DNA from: Streptomyces spongiicola
Lineage (GTDB): Bacteria > Actinomycetota > Actinomycetes > Streptomycetales > Streptomycetaceae
Direction: 5' to 3'
Assembly (NCBI RefSeq): GCF_003122365.1
Contig: NZ_CP029254.1
Coordinates: 2,552,501 to 2,616,500, forward strand
DNA: 64,000 bases
This document shows, in pieces, positions 27,374 to 35,507 of the stretch. The notes under the pieces were generated by a model that was not told the origin of the DNA, searched no databases, and saw only the letters and a list, made by a program, of their open reading frames with translations. Made by a program: the position numbers and the translations under genes. Numbering within the stretch: the stretch's first letter is position 1; each line of letters begins with the position of its first letter.

Positions 27374-28792
27374 TCAGCGGGGAGGGGCCTCCGGGACGAT
27401 GCGGCTGCGGACGGCCGTCTGGACCTCGGCCTCCTCCGCCGGATCGGCGGCGAGCCGGCGGAGGCGTTCGGCGACCCGGGCGTCACGCGTCTCGGCGTGC
27501 AGGGCGGCGACCTCTCTCGTCGTCTCCTCGCAGTCCCAAAGGCACTCGACGGCGAAGCCGGTCGCGAAGGAGGGGTCGGTGGCGGCCAGGGCGCGGGCCG
27601 TGCGGCCGCGCAACCGGGAGGAGCTGGTCTCGCGGTAGATGTGGCGCAGTACGGGCGCAGCGCAGCGGATGCCGAGTCGTCCGGCACCGTCGACGAGGGC
27701 CCACAGCCGAGGTGCGTCCGGCCCGTCGGCGCGGACGGTCTCGCGGAGTGCGCCGAGGACGAGTTCGCCGTCCTGGCCGCCGCCGCGGCAGGCGAGGACG
27801 CCCGCGGCGGAGGCGCCCAGCGCGTCGGGACGGTGCACCCAGCCGCGCGCCCGGTCGACGGCGGCCTCGCCGCACATCCGCTCGAATGCTGCGACGGCGG
27901 CGTCGGCGACGGTGCGGGAGGGGTCGGCCGCCGCGGCCTCGATGAGGTCGAGGACGGCGGGATCCCGTGCCTCCACCAGGTAGTGCAGGGCCGCGCAGCG
28001 TGCACCGTCGGGCCCGCTGCGCGCGGTCTCCACGATCAGCGGCCGGTCGTCGGGGCCGGCGACGGCACCGAGGCAGCGCGCCGCGGGCACGTGCAGCGCA
28101 CTTCCGCCGTCCGCCCCCTGCCGGGCCCATTCGAAGACGGACTGGACGCTCCAGCCGGGGCGTGGCCCCGTGGGGCGCATCTGGCGCTGCCAGCGGTCGA
28201 AGGAGCCGCTGTCGCGGGCGGCACGCACCCGGGCACCGACCGCTTCCCGGCGGTCCTCGGCCCAGAGCCGCCACGGCCTCGGCTCGAAGGCGTCGCGTAC
28301 GGCGGCGGCCAGTTCGGCGTCGCCCTCCGGGGTGGCCGGGAAGCGGCCGAGCACGGCTCCCGCGAGTGAGCGGAGCCCCGCGTCGTCGTCGCGCAGCGCG
28401 AGCTCGTCGAGGGCCCAGGCCCAGTTGGCGCCGGTCGCCGCGTATCTGCGGAGCAGTACGAGGGCGTCGTCGCGTCCGTACGAGGCCAGGTGACCCAGCA
28501 CGGAGAGCGCGAGCCCGGTCCGGGTGTCGTCGGTGTCCAGGCCGTCCGCGGGGCCGAAGAGATGGGCCTCGACGTCCTCGAGACCGCCACCCAGGTCCAT
28601 GAAGAGGCGGGCGTAGTAGAGGGAGCGGTTCTCCACCTGCCAGTCGTGGCGGGGATCGTGGAGCACACACTGGTTGAGGGCCGCGAGCGCGTCGGCGCGC
28701 GGCGCGGCGAGCGCGTGCAGCGTGCCGTCGCCGCGGCCCCTCTGCAGCAGGCCGAGCAGGGTGCCGCTCGGCGCTATGACGGGTTCGAACAT
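27374..28792 (-). CDS. HEAT-repeat-like helical protein, function unknown
   Basis: A 472-residue protein of repeated helix pairs with Ala/Leu/Arg spacing, for example ALALSVLGHLASYGRDDALVLLRRYA and DPSRTVADAAVAAFERMC, which resembles HEAT/PBS-type solenoids. No transmembrane helix, no enzyme motif. The ATG at 28792 is preceded by GAGG at suitable distance and begins the ordered part. Solenoids of this type usually bind other proteins; there is no partner evident from the neighbours. The 220 bp upstream to the ankyrin gene are AT-richer and probably contain its promoter. Confidence 0.75.
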   Translation of the reverse strand: MFEPVIAPSGTLLGLLQRGRGDGTLHALAAPRADALAALNQCVLHDPRHDWQVENRSLYYARLFMDLGGGLEDVEAHLFGPADGLDTDDTRTGLALSVLGHLASYGRDDALVLLRRYAATGANWAWALDELALRDDDAGLRSLAGAVLGRFPATPEGDAELAAAVRDAFEPRPWRLWAEDRREAVGARVRAARDSGSFDRWQRQMRPTGPRPGWSVQSVFEWARQGADGGSALHVPAARCLGAVAGPDDRPLIVETARSGPDGARCAALHYLVEARDPAVLDLIEAAAADPSRTVADAAVAAFERMCGEAAVDRARGWVHRPDALGASAAGVLACRGGGQDGELVLGALRETVRADGPDAPRLWALVDGAGRLGIRCAAPVLRHIYRETSSSRLRGRTARALAATDPSFATGFAVECLWDCEETTREVAALHAETRDARVAERLRRLAADPAEEAEVQTAVRSRIVPEAPPR

Positions 28793-29012
28793 GGGAGAGT
28801 GCCTCACATCAAGCTGTCGACGCAACCGGGGGTGTGTTCGCCTAGGCCGCGCGGCAACATGATCGGCTGCCCGTGGTCTTCCGCTTGTTGCAAACCATCT
28901 TCCTCTGCCTCTCGTCGGTGGTCCCTAGCAGGCCCGACGTCATGATGACCCAGCCATTTCGTCACCGCGACCACATTTCGGGCGACTGCTCCCCCTTGCG
29001 TTCAACTGCCGT

Positions 29013-29405
29013 TCACCGGGCCCCGAACAGCTCCAGAAGATCTGTCTTCCCAAACATCCGCGCGGTATCCACCGCGGACGGGGTTCCCGCCGCCGGGTCG
29101 GCTCCGCCGTCCAGCAGGGCCCGGATCACCTCGTCCTCACCTTTGAAGACGGCACCGGCGAGGGGCGTCTGGCCGCGGTCGTTGGGGCGGTCCGCGTCGG
29201 CACCGCGGGCCAGGAGGGCGGTCACCGCGCCGGCGTGACCGTGGTAGGCGGCGAGCATGACCAGCGAGTCGCCCTTGTCGTTGGTGAGGTTCGCCGGGAC
29301 ACCGGCGTCGACGTAGGCGGCGAGCGCCTCGGCGTCCCCCCGCCGCGCCAGGTCGAAGACCTTGGCGGCCAGCTCGACCACCTCGGGATCCGGAGCGTCA
29401 CTCAT
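29013..29405 (-). CDS. ankyrin-repeat protein
   Basis: A 130-residue protein made of about three ankyrin repeats. The TPLAGAVFKGEDEVIRALLDGGAD unit and the preceding GDSLVMLAAYHGHAGAVTALLARGAD unit match the ankyrin consensus well. The N-terminus is an acidic helix and the C-terminus a short cap. It is presumably a cytosolic protein-binding adaptor. ATG at 29405 with AAGGAAG upstream. Confidence 0.88.
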   Translation of the reverse strand: MSDAPDPEVVELAAKVFDLARRGDAEALAAYVDAGVPANLTNDKGDSLVMLAAYHGHAGAVTALLARGADADRPNDRGQTPLAGAVFKGEDEVIRALLDGGADPAAGTPSAVDTARMFGKTDLLELFGAR

Positions 29406-29637
29406 CCGAAGGGCTTCCTTTCACTGCGGTGACAAAGGGGCACCCGGCGCGTTCCGGCCCCCGGGCAGGGGCCTGACCTGCCGCTTCGGAAGACGGGGCG
29501 AGGTCGCGCGGGCGAACCGACAGGGTACTGCGGCCTGCGGAGCGCATCACTCCGCGTCCCCCGAAGGCGGCCCGGGCACCTGGCGAGAGCCGACGGGACA
29601 CGAGGCGCGGGCCGCGCCGAACGGCGACACGCAGACC

Positions 29638-29728
29638 GGCACCCGACCGGCACCCGACCGGCACCCGACCGGCACCCGACCGGCACCCGACCGGCAACGA
29701 TCCACCGATCCACCGATCCACCGATCCA
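29638..29728. repeat. two adjoining short tandem repeats (11-bp x5 and 8-bp x3.5)
   Basis: Five perfect copies of ggcacccgacc (29638-29692) are followed directly by three and a half copies of gatccacc (29699-29728). They sit in the 429-bp gap before the small membrane protein gene, just upstream of its likely promoter. Nothing else is evident in 29406-29637. Confidence 0.9.
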
Positions 29729-29741
29729 GTGAAAAGAACGA

Positions 29742-29775
29742 GCATTCACCCGAATGCACCTTTTGTCGTATAGAT
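29742..29775 (+). promoter_or_regulatory. candidate promoter with overlapping palindrome, upstream of the small membrane protein gene
   Basis: GCATTC-ACCC-GAATGC (29742-29757) is a perfect 6-bp inverted repeat. It overlaps a TTCACC -35-like hexamer (29746) spaced 17 bp from TATAGA (29769-29774). This lies 60 bp before the ATG at 29835 in unusually AT-rich DNA. Promoter plus operator is an inference from layout; the regulator is unknown. Confidence 0.45.
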
Positions 29776-29834
29776 ACCTCCTGTGAGGATGGAAGGACTC
29801 ATGGTGACTGTCCCCTCAACCAGGAGAACCGCTC

Positions 29835-30029
29835 ATGATTCTGTCCATCTCAGGCGTCGTGCTGCTGGGCATCATCGTCTTCCTGTTCTTCAAGAAGGAC
29901 GGGCTGAAGGCCTCGCACGCGCTGGTCTCCGCACTCTTCGGCTTCTACCTGGCGGGCACGGCCATCGCCCCGAGCATCACCGCAGGGGGAGCGAGCCTGG
30001 CCAGCCTGCTGGGCGGGATCAAGTTCTGA
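29835..30029 (+). CDS. 64-residue membrane protein
   Basis: A small protein with an N-terminal transmembrane helix (ILSISGVVLLGIIVFLFF), a short KKDG turn and a second hydrophobic segment ending in ITAGGASLASLLGGIKF. The ATG has an AGGAGAA site. Composition and size suggest a membrane-anchored partner. It lies 44 bp upstream of the FtsK-like ATPase gene and is probably co-transcribed with it, so the two may act together at the membrane. I do not know its function. Confidence 0.82.
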   Translation: MILSISGVVLLGIIVFLFFKKDGLKASHALVSALFGFYLAGTAIAPSITAGGASLASLLGGIKF

Positions 30030-30073
30030 CCTCCCCGTACCCCTCCCCACCACTCCAGGAGCAGGAGAAGCCC

Positions 30074-31795
30074 GTGGCCCGGCGACCACTCCCCCGCATT
30101 CCGATCAGCGGCAACGACCGGATCGCCCGCAGCCGCGAGCTCGCGCGGACCGCCGCCGACAACGCCACCGACGTCCTCCATCCGCTCATCACGATCAGCC
30201 GCGGGCTGAGGCTGCTGGCCGCCGCCGGACTGCGCAGGTGGGCCGACACACCCAGGGACCGGCGTGGCCCCGGGCTGTTCCTGGCGGCGGTCTGCGTCCT
30301 GGCGGTCGCGCTCGTCCCGTACGGGCCGCTGCTCGGGCTGGTCGGCCTGATGGGGGTGGCGGCCTGGAAGGGACGCCAGCGCGTCCCGGTGCGCACCGGC
30401 CCGGACGAGTCACAGGCGGCCCGGCTCCAGGCGCTGCACGACGCGCTGGTGCCGTACTTCTCCGTCCCGGAGGATCCGAGTCCGCTCTTCGCCCACGGCG
30501 GGGAGTGGGCGAAGGCGCTCAGCGACCACGAGTTCGACGGTGACGGACGGCTGACCCGGCTGCGGGTGAAGTACCCGCCGTACTTCCCCGACGGCGAGGC
30601 CGAGGCCCGCGCCCGGATCGAGCAGCTGCTGCACGCCAAGTCGGGCCGCGGCCGCGAGTACCTCTTCGTCTGGGAGGAGGAGGCCAACCAGCTGCTGATG
30701 AGCGTTCTGCCCGCGCTCCCGACCACCGTCGCCGCCCAGCGCTTCGTGACCGCTCCCGGCGAACTGGTCCTCGGCTTCACGGACCAGGACGCCGTACGCC
30801 GGACCATGCCCGTCCTCGACGGCGACACGACGAGGGACGCGCCACCCGTGGTGTGGCGCACCGGACCGCGCTCCACGGAGCCGCATCTGCTGGCCGTCGG
30901 CCACCCCGGCAGCGGCACGACGTCCCTGCTGCGCTCCCTGGCCCTTCAGGCGCTGCCCTACGGGGACGTCCTGGTCGTCGAGGGCGGCGGCACCGGCGAG
31001 TACGCCTGTCTGACGGGCCGCGCCGGCGTGCTCGCCGTCGAGTGCGGACTCGCCGGAGCACTGGCAGGCCTGGAATGGGCGGCCCACGAGACGGAGCGCC
31101 GCCTCATCTCCGCCAACCGGGCCCGGCAGGCCGGTCACCCCGCCCCCGAGGACGTCGGTCGCCCGCTGTTCATCCTCGTGGACAGACCCAGCGTCCTCAG
31201 CCATGTCGCGGCCGCGGAGGGCAGGCCCGACCCCCAGCAGCTGCTGGGGGTCCCGCTGCGGCACGGCCGGGCCGCGCATGTGACGGTGGTCGTCGCCGAC
31301 CAGTTCGACAGCGCCGAGTTCCTGGACGAGGCGGTGCGCAGCCACACCCGTGCCCGGCTCGTGCTCGGACCGGCCACCCCGGAGCAGGTGAGGAGCGTGC
31401 TCGGCGCGCCCCCGCACACGACCCCGACCGCCGACGTACCGCCCGGCCGGGGCTATGTCCGGATGGGGACGGGAGCGGTGCTCCGGCTCCAGGTTCCGGC
31501 CACGCCCGACCCGTACGACGAGGCGGCGAGCGAGGCCCACCGCCAGGCCGTGCTGGGCCTGCTCCCGGAACGGCAGTACGCCATGGAGACGGGGGTGCCG
31601 GAGGTGCCGGAGGACCGCCGGGCCGGGGAGCGGGCGGCCGGGGCCGCGGACCCCGCGGACACGGCACTCACCGGGCCCCGTCTGGAGGTCCCGGCCGGCC
31701 CGGTGCGCGAGACGGCCGGCACCGGACCCGTGCCGGAGCCGGTGGGGAGCCCGACCGCCCGGACCGGCTCGGCACCGGTGCCGGCGGAGGGCTGA
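30074..31795 (+). CDS. membrane-anchored FtsK/SpoIIIE-like P-loop protein with degenerate Walker A
   Basis: A 573-residue protein. An amphipathic start leads to two membrane helices (about residues 73-105), then a domain of unknown fold, then an FtsK-like ATPase region with LLAVGHPGSGTTSLLRSL (near 275) and a Walker B-like PLFILVDRP (near 364). In the P-loop the usual lysine is a threonine (GSGTTS instead of GSGKTS), so ATP hydrolysis may be lost or altered. The last 70 residues are Pro/Gly/Ala-rich. The GTG at 30074 has an AGGAGAAG site. It follows the 64-residue membrane protein and may form one unit with it. Confidence 0.82.
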   Translation: MARRPLPRIPISGNDRIARSRELARTAADNATDVLHPLITISRGLRLLAAAGLRRWADTPRDRRGPGLFLAAVCVLAVALVPYGPLLGLVGLMGVAAWKGRQRVPVRTGPDESQAARLQALHDALVPYFSVPEDPSPLFAHGGEWAKALSDHEFDGDGRLTRLRVKYPPYFPDGEAEARARIEQLLHAKSGRGREYLFVWEEEANQLLMSVLPALPTTVAAQRFVTAPGELVLGFTDQDAVRRTMPVLDGDTTRDAPPVVWRTGPRSTEPHLLAVGHPGSGTTSLLRSLALQALPYGDVLVVEGGGTGEYACLTGRAGVLAVECGLAGALAGLEWAAHETERRLISANRARQAGHPAPEDVGRPLFILVDRPSVLSHVAAAEGRPDPQQLLGVPLRHGRAAHVTVVVADQFDSAEFLDEAVRSHTRARLVLGPATPEQVRSVLGAPPHTTPTADVPPGRGYVRMGTGAVLRLQVPATPDPYDEAASEAHRQAVLGLLPERQYAMETGVPEVPEDRRAGERAAGAADPADTALTGPRLEVPAGPVRETAGTGPVPEPVGSPTARTGSAPVPAEG

Positions 31796-31823
31796 GCAGC
31801 ACGGGCCGCTCCTCGGCACCGGC

Positions 31824-32370
31824 AACCGGCGAAGCCCCGGCCCGGCACGCGCACCGGCACGAACACCGCACCACCATGACCCGCACCGGCGCCGCACGGG
31901 CACAACACAGGCACCGCACCGGCACGAACACCGGCACCGGGGCAGACACCGCTCCCCGCCGCACCGGAACCGGAACCGGCAACCGGCGAAGCCCCGACCC
32001 GGCACGCGCACCGGCACGAACACCGCACCACCATGACCCGCACCGGCGCCGCACGGGCACAACACAGGCACCGCACCGGCACGAACACCGGCACCGGGAC
32101 AGGCACCGCTCCCCGCCGCACCGGAACCGGAACCGGCGAGAGGCCGACCCCGCACGCGCACCGTCTCGGCACCGACAACCGGCGAAGCCCCGACCCGGCA
32201 CGCGCACCGGCACGAACACCGGCACCGGGGCAGACACCGCTCCCCGCCGCACCGGAACCGGAACCGGCGAGAGGCCGACCCCGCACGCGCACCGTCTCGG
32301 CACCGACAACCGGCGAGGCCCCGGCCCGGCACGCGCACCGGCACGAACACCGGCAACCGGCGAGGCACCG
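31824..32370. repeat. mosaic repeat block downstream of the FtsK-like gene
   Basis: Four long imperfect copies of a module beginning aaccggcga(a/g)gcc start at 31824, 31981, 32177 and 32308, with a short fifth at 32355. Spacing is 157, 196, 131 and 47 bp, so copies share sub-blocks but differ by insertion or loss of segments. The + strand is C/A-rich and G-poor in runs. Frames through it are Arg/Thr- or Cys/Arg-rich and do not look like real protein. It fills the 630-bp gap between the convergent FtsK-like and MocR genes. Confidence 0.9.
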
Positions 32371-32425
32371 GTCCGGGTCGGCCGGGAGCCGTCCCGCGAC
32401 GCCCGGCCCTCCGGCCCCCCGGCCC

Positions 32426-33925
32426 TCACGCCACGAACGTCCTCGGCGCCTCGGTGCCCGTGGTCACGCCCGTCCTGACCAGCCGGGCCGCCGCCGCCAG
32501 CCGGGCCGCCGCCTCCTCGGCGACCGGTCCGCCCACGGTGAAGGGCAGCCGGACGTACCCCTCGAAGGCGCCGTCCACACCGAACCGCGGCCCGGAGGGG
32601 ACGCGTACGCCCACGCGCTCCCCGACCTCCGCGAGCCGGGACCCGGACAGACCGCCCGCGCGAACCCACAGCGTCAGGCCGCCGTGCGGGATCTCGAACT
32701 CCCAGTCCGGCAGCTCCCGGTGGAGCGCCGCCACCATCTCGTCACGGTTCCGCCGCGCCTGCTCACGCCGGAGGGCCACCGCCTCGTCCCAGCCACCGGT
32801 CCGCATCAGCCAGTCGACACCCAGCTGTTCCAGGACCGGGGTGCCCAGGTCGGCGTAGGCACGCGCGGCGACGAGGGAGCGGATCACGTCCGGGGCGGCC
32901 CGGACCCAGCCGATCCGCATGCCCGCCCAGAAGGCCTTGCTGGCCGAGCCGACGGTCAGGACCGTCGCGCCCGCGGGGTCGAAGGCGCAGACGGGCCGGG
33001 GCATCTCGGTTGCCTCGTCGAGGCGGAGTTCGGACATCGTCTCGTCCACGACGAGCACGGTGCCCGCCGAGCGGGCCGCGTCGACGAGCTGCCGCCGCTG
33101 GTCCTCGTCGGCGAGCGCGCCGGTGGGGTTGTGGAAGTCGGCGACGACGTAGGCGAGGCGGGGTGCCGCGTCGCGCAGCACCTGCCGCCAGCGGGGCAGG
33201 TCCCAGCCCCGCAGCCCCTCGGCCATGGCGACCGGCACCAGCCGGGCACCGGCCTCGCGCATCAGCTGGAGGATGTTGGCGTAGGAGGGCGACTCCACGG
33301 CGATGCGCTCCCCCCGCCCGGCGAAGAGGTGGCAGATCGCGTCGATGGCTCCCATGGCGCCGGTGGTGACCATGATCTGCTCGGGCATGGTGGGGATGCC
33401 GCGCCGGGTGTACCGGTCGGCGAGCATCTGGCGCAGGGCGGGCAGGCCCGCCGGGTAGTCGCCGTGGGTGTGCGCGTACGGCGGAAGCTCCTCGAGCGCG
33501 CCCCGGATGCCGCGGGTCAGCCAGGGCTCCGGGGCCGGGAGCGCGGCGCAGCCGAGGTCGATCATGGAGCCGAGGGATTCCGGAGGCAGCGGTTCGAGGC
33601 CGCGTGCGGGCAGCGGGTTGCCCGCGGGTACGGCCGTCCAGCTGCCGGCACCTCTGCGGGACTCCAGGAAGCCCTCGTTCCGCAGGGCTTCGTATGCGGC
33701 GGCCACGGTCGTACGGCTGACGGCCAGGGCCGTCGCGAGTTCGCGCTCGGCGGGCAGGCGGGCGGCGACCGGGACCCGGCCCTCCAGGACGAGCAGCCGG
33801 ATGCCGTCCGCGAGGGCTCGGTAGGCGGGCGGCCTGCGGGTGCCGGGGCCGGCCGGGCCCGGTTGCTGCGCATGCAGTTGCCGGGCCAGCACGGGCGCCC
33901 CCACGGCCGAAGTCCACTGAGCCAT
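32426..33925 (-). CDS. MocR/PdxR-type transcriptional regulator (GntR winged helix plus aminotransferase fold)
   Basis: A 499-residue MocR-family protein. The N-terminal GntR winged helix (RPPAYRALADGIRLLVLEG through AVSRTTVAAAYEALRNEGF) is joined to a fold-type I aminotransferase domain with the PLP-binding lysine in VGSASKAFWAGMRIGW. Members sense PLP or amino-acid ligands and usually regulate the divergently transcribed neighbour, here a YczE-type membrane protein. The ATG at 33925 begins the family N-terminus. Confidence 0.9.
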   Translation of the reverse strand: MAQWTSAVGAPVLARQLHAQQPGPAGPGTRRPPAYRALADGIRLLVLEGRVPVAARLPAERELATALAVSRTTVAAAYEALRNEGFLESRRGAGSWTAVPAGNPLPARGLEPLPPESLGSMIDLGCAALPAPEPWLTRGIRGALEELPPYAHTHGDYPAGLPALRQMLADRYTRRGIPTMPEQIMVTTGAMGAIDAICHLFAGRGERIAVESPSYANILQLMREAGARLVPVAMAEGLRGWDLPRWRQVLRDAAPRLAYVVADFHNPTGALADEDQRRQLVDAARSAGTVLVVDETMSELRLDEATEMPRPVCAFDPAGATVLTVGSASKAFWAGMRIGWVRAAPDVIRSLVAARAYADLGTPVLEQLGVDWLMRTGGWDEAVALRREQARRNRDEMVAALHRELPDWEFEIPHGGLTLWVRAGGLSGSRLAEVGERVGVRVPSGPRFGVDGAFEGYVRLPFTVGGPVAEEAAARLAAAARLVRTGVTTGTEAPRTFVA

Positions 33926-33989
33926 GAAAGTCAGTCCACCTTCCTCGGATTGGCCATGGTTGGCATGCACGTCCCTGCCACAGGGTGTC
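33926..33989. promoter_or_regulatory. divergent MocR/YczE promoter region with a repeated GCATGCA-like motif
   Basis: The gap between the MocR start and the likely membrane-protein start carries ttggcatgcac and, 18 bp on, tgtcatgcatc. MocR regulators typically bind spaced repeats at such divergent promoters, so this is the natural place for an operator. The second copy overlaps the ATG at 33990, which slightly favours the TTG at 34026 as the real start of the downstream gene. Confidence 0.35.
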
Positions 33990-34694
33990 ATGCATCAGTC
34001 CACTTCCACCATCGGGGGCAGAGCCTTGTCCATCACATCCGGCCTGCGGGGCAGGCGCCTGCCCCGCAGGCTGCTGCAGCTGTACACGGGTCTGGCGCTC
34101 TACGGGGCCAGCTCCGCCCTCCTGGTCCGCGGGGGCCTCGGCCTCGAGCCCTGGGGGGTGCTGCACCAGGGCCTGGCCGAGCGGACGGGCCTCACCATCG
34201 GCGTCGTCTCGATCATCGTCGGGGCCGCGGTGCTGCTGCTGTGGGTGCCGATGCGCCAGCGGCCCGGACTGGGCACGGTCTCCAACGTCCTCGTCATCGG
34301 CATCGCGATGGACGGCACCCTCGCCGCCGTACCCGAACTGGACGGGCCGGGCCCCCGGATCGCGGTGACGGCGGCCGGCATCGTCCTCAACGGGATGGCC
34401 ACCGGCCTCTACATCTCGGCCCGCTTCGGCCCCGGTCCGCGCGACGGGCTGATGACGGGGCTGCACCGGCTGACCGGCCGGTCCGTCCGGCTGGTCCGCA
34501 CCGCGATCGAGGTGGCGGTCGTGGTGACCGGGTTCGCCCTCGGTGGCACGGTGGGGGCGGCCACGCTGGTCTACGCGCTGTCCATCGGCCCGCTGGCTCA
34601 GCTCTTCCTGCGGGTGTTCGCCGTCCCGCCGACCGGGGAGGGAAGCTCGGTGGTCGCCGGATCTTCACCCGCACGGGTGATACTGCGTTCGTGA
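33990..34694 (+). CDS. YczE-type integral membrane protein
   Basis: About 234 residues with five predicted membrane helices (for example LYTGLALYGASSALLVRGGLG, IGVVSIIVGAAVLLLWVPM and VAVVVTGFALGGTVGAATLVYA). The motif GLGLEPWGVLHQGLA and the conserved charged loop are typical of the YczE/YyaS membrane family found next to MocR regulators. I take the ATG at 33990; TTG 34026 with a GGGGG site is a fair alternative. Its stop overlaps the next gene by 4 bp, so the two are coupled. Confidence 0.82.
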   Translation: MHQSTSTIGGRALSITSGLRGRRLPRRLLQLYTGLALYGASSALLVRGGLGLEPWGVLHQGLAERTGLTIGVVSIIVGAAVLLLWVPMRQRPGLGTVSNVLVIGIAMDGTLAAVPELDGPGPRIAVTAAGIVLNGMATGLYISARFGPGPRDGLMTGLHRLTGRSVRLVRTAIEVAVVVTGFALGGTVGAATLVYALSIGPLAQLFLRVFAVPPTGEGSSVVAGSSPARVILRS

Positions 34695-35464
34695 CTTCCG
34701 CAGCGCGCCCGAGGCATCCCTATCTCGACCACCCCGCCCCCATACCGTTCGCCCACCGCGGCGGCACGGCCGACGGTCTGGAGAACACGGCGGCGGCGTT
34801 CCGGCGCGCCGCCGGGCTGGGCTACCGCTACTTCGAGACGGACGTGCACGCCACCGCGGACGGCCGGCTCGTCGCGTTCCACGACCCGACCCTGGACCGG
34901 GTGACCGACGCGCGCGGGCGGATCGACCGGCTGCCGTGGGCCGAGGTCGAAAGGGCCCGGGTGGCCGGGAAGGAGCCCCTGCCGCTCTTCGAGGACCTCC
35001 TGGAGGAGTTCCCGGCGGCCCGCTGGAACGTGGACGTCAAGGCGGAGGGCGCGCTCGAGCCGCTCGTCGACCTCGTGCGGCGCGCGAACGCCTGGGACCG
35101 GGTGTGCGTGGGCTCGTTCTCGGAGAGCCGGGTCTCGCGCGCGTACCGGCTCGCCGGCCCGAGGCTCGCGACGTCGTACGGTGTGCGCGGGGTGATCGGG
35201 CTGCGGCTGCGCTCGTTCGGCATCCCCGCCGCGGTCCGCCCGGGGGCGGTGTGCGCACAGGTGCCGCAGTCTCAGGGCGGGGTGCCCGTGGTGGACCGCC
35301 GGTTCGTCCGCGAGGCCCATGCGCGCGGGCTCCAGGTGCATGTGTGGACCGTGAACGATCCGTACCGTACGGCCCGTCTCCTGGACCTGGGAGTGGATGG
35401 CATCATGACCGATCATCTGGAGATGCTGCGTACGGTGATGACCGACCGGGGTGCCTGGGTCTGA
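34691..35464 (+). CDS. glycerophosphodiester phosphodiesterase
   Basis: A 257-residue GDPD-fold enzyme that hydrolyses glycerophosphodiesters to glycerol-3-phosphate and an alcohol. The catalytic signature FAHRGGTADGLENTAAAF (His and Arg near residue 18) and the paired YFETDVHATADGRLVAFHD motif with its metal-binding Glu/Asp and catalytic His are intact. The C-terminal HARGLQVHVWTVND and LGVDGIMTDHLE segments complete the barrel. No signal peptide is seen, which suggests a cytosolic enzyme. The GTG at 34691 overlaps the preceding stop as GTGA. Confidence 0.92.
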   Translation: MTSAARPRHPYLDHPAPIPFAHRGGTADGLENTAAAFRRAAGLGYRYFETDVHATADGRLVAFHDPTLDRVTDARGRIDRLPWAEVERARVAGKEPLPLFEDLLEEFPAARWNVDVKAEGALEPLVDLVRRANAWDRVCVGSFSESRVSRAYRLAGPRLATSYGVRGVIGLRLRSFGIPAAVRPGAVCAQVPQSQGGVPVVDRRFVREAHARGLQVHVWTVNDPYRTARLLDLGVDGIMTDHLEMLRTVMTDRGAWV

Positions 35465-35507
35465 GCGTCGCGCGTCTCCCCCACGGGACGAGTGAGGGGG
35501 GCGGGTC

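Noticed and set aside
23120..28369. A 1,749-codon plus-strand open frame.
   Set aside because: It is antisense to the HyuA-HyuB fusion and the HEAT-like gene, both of which have clear domains. Long antisense frames are expected at this GC content.
27374..28792. The HEAT-like gene as a JetD nuclease for the SMC operon.
   Set aside because: It has solenoid composition with no toprim acidic motif and lies beyond the oxoprolinase gene on its own transcript.
32033..35464. A single 1,143-codon frame from the repeat block to the phosphodiesterase end.
   Set aside because: Only the last 257 codons match a known family; the remainder crosses repeats and runs antisense to the MocR gene.
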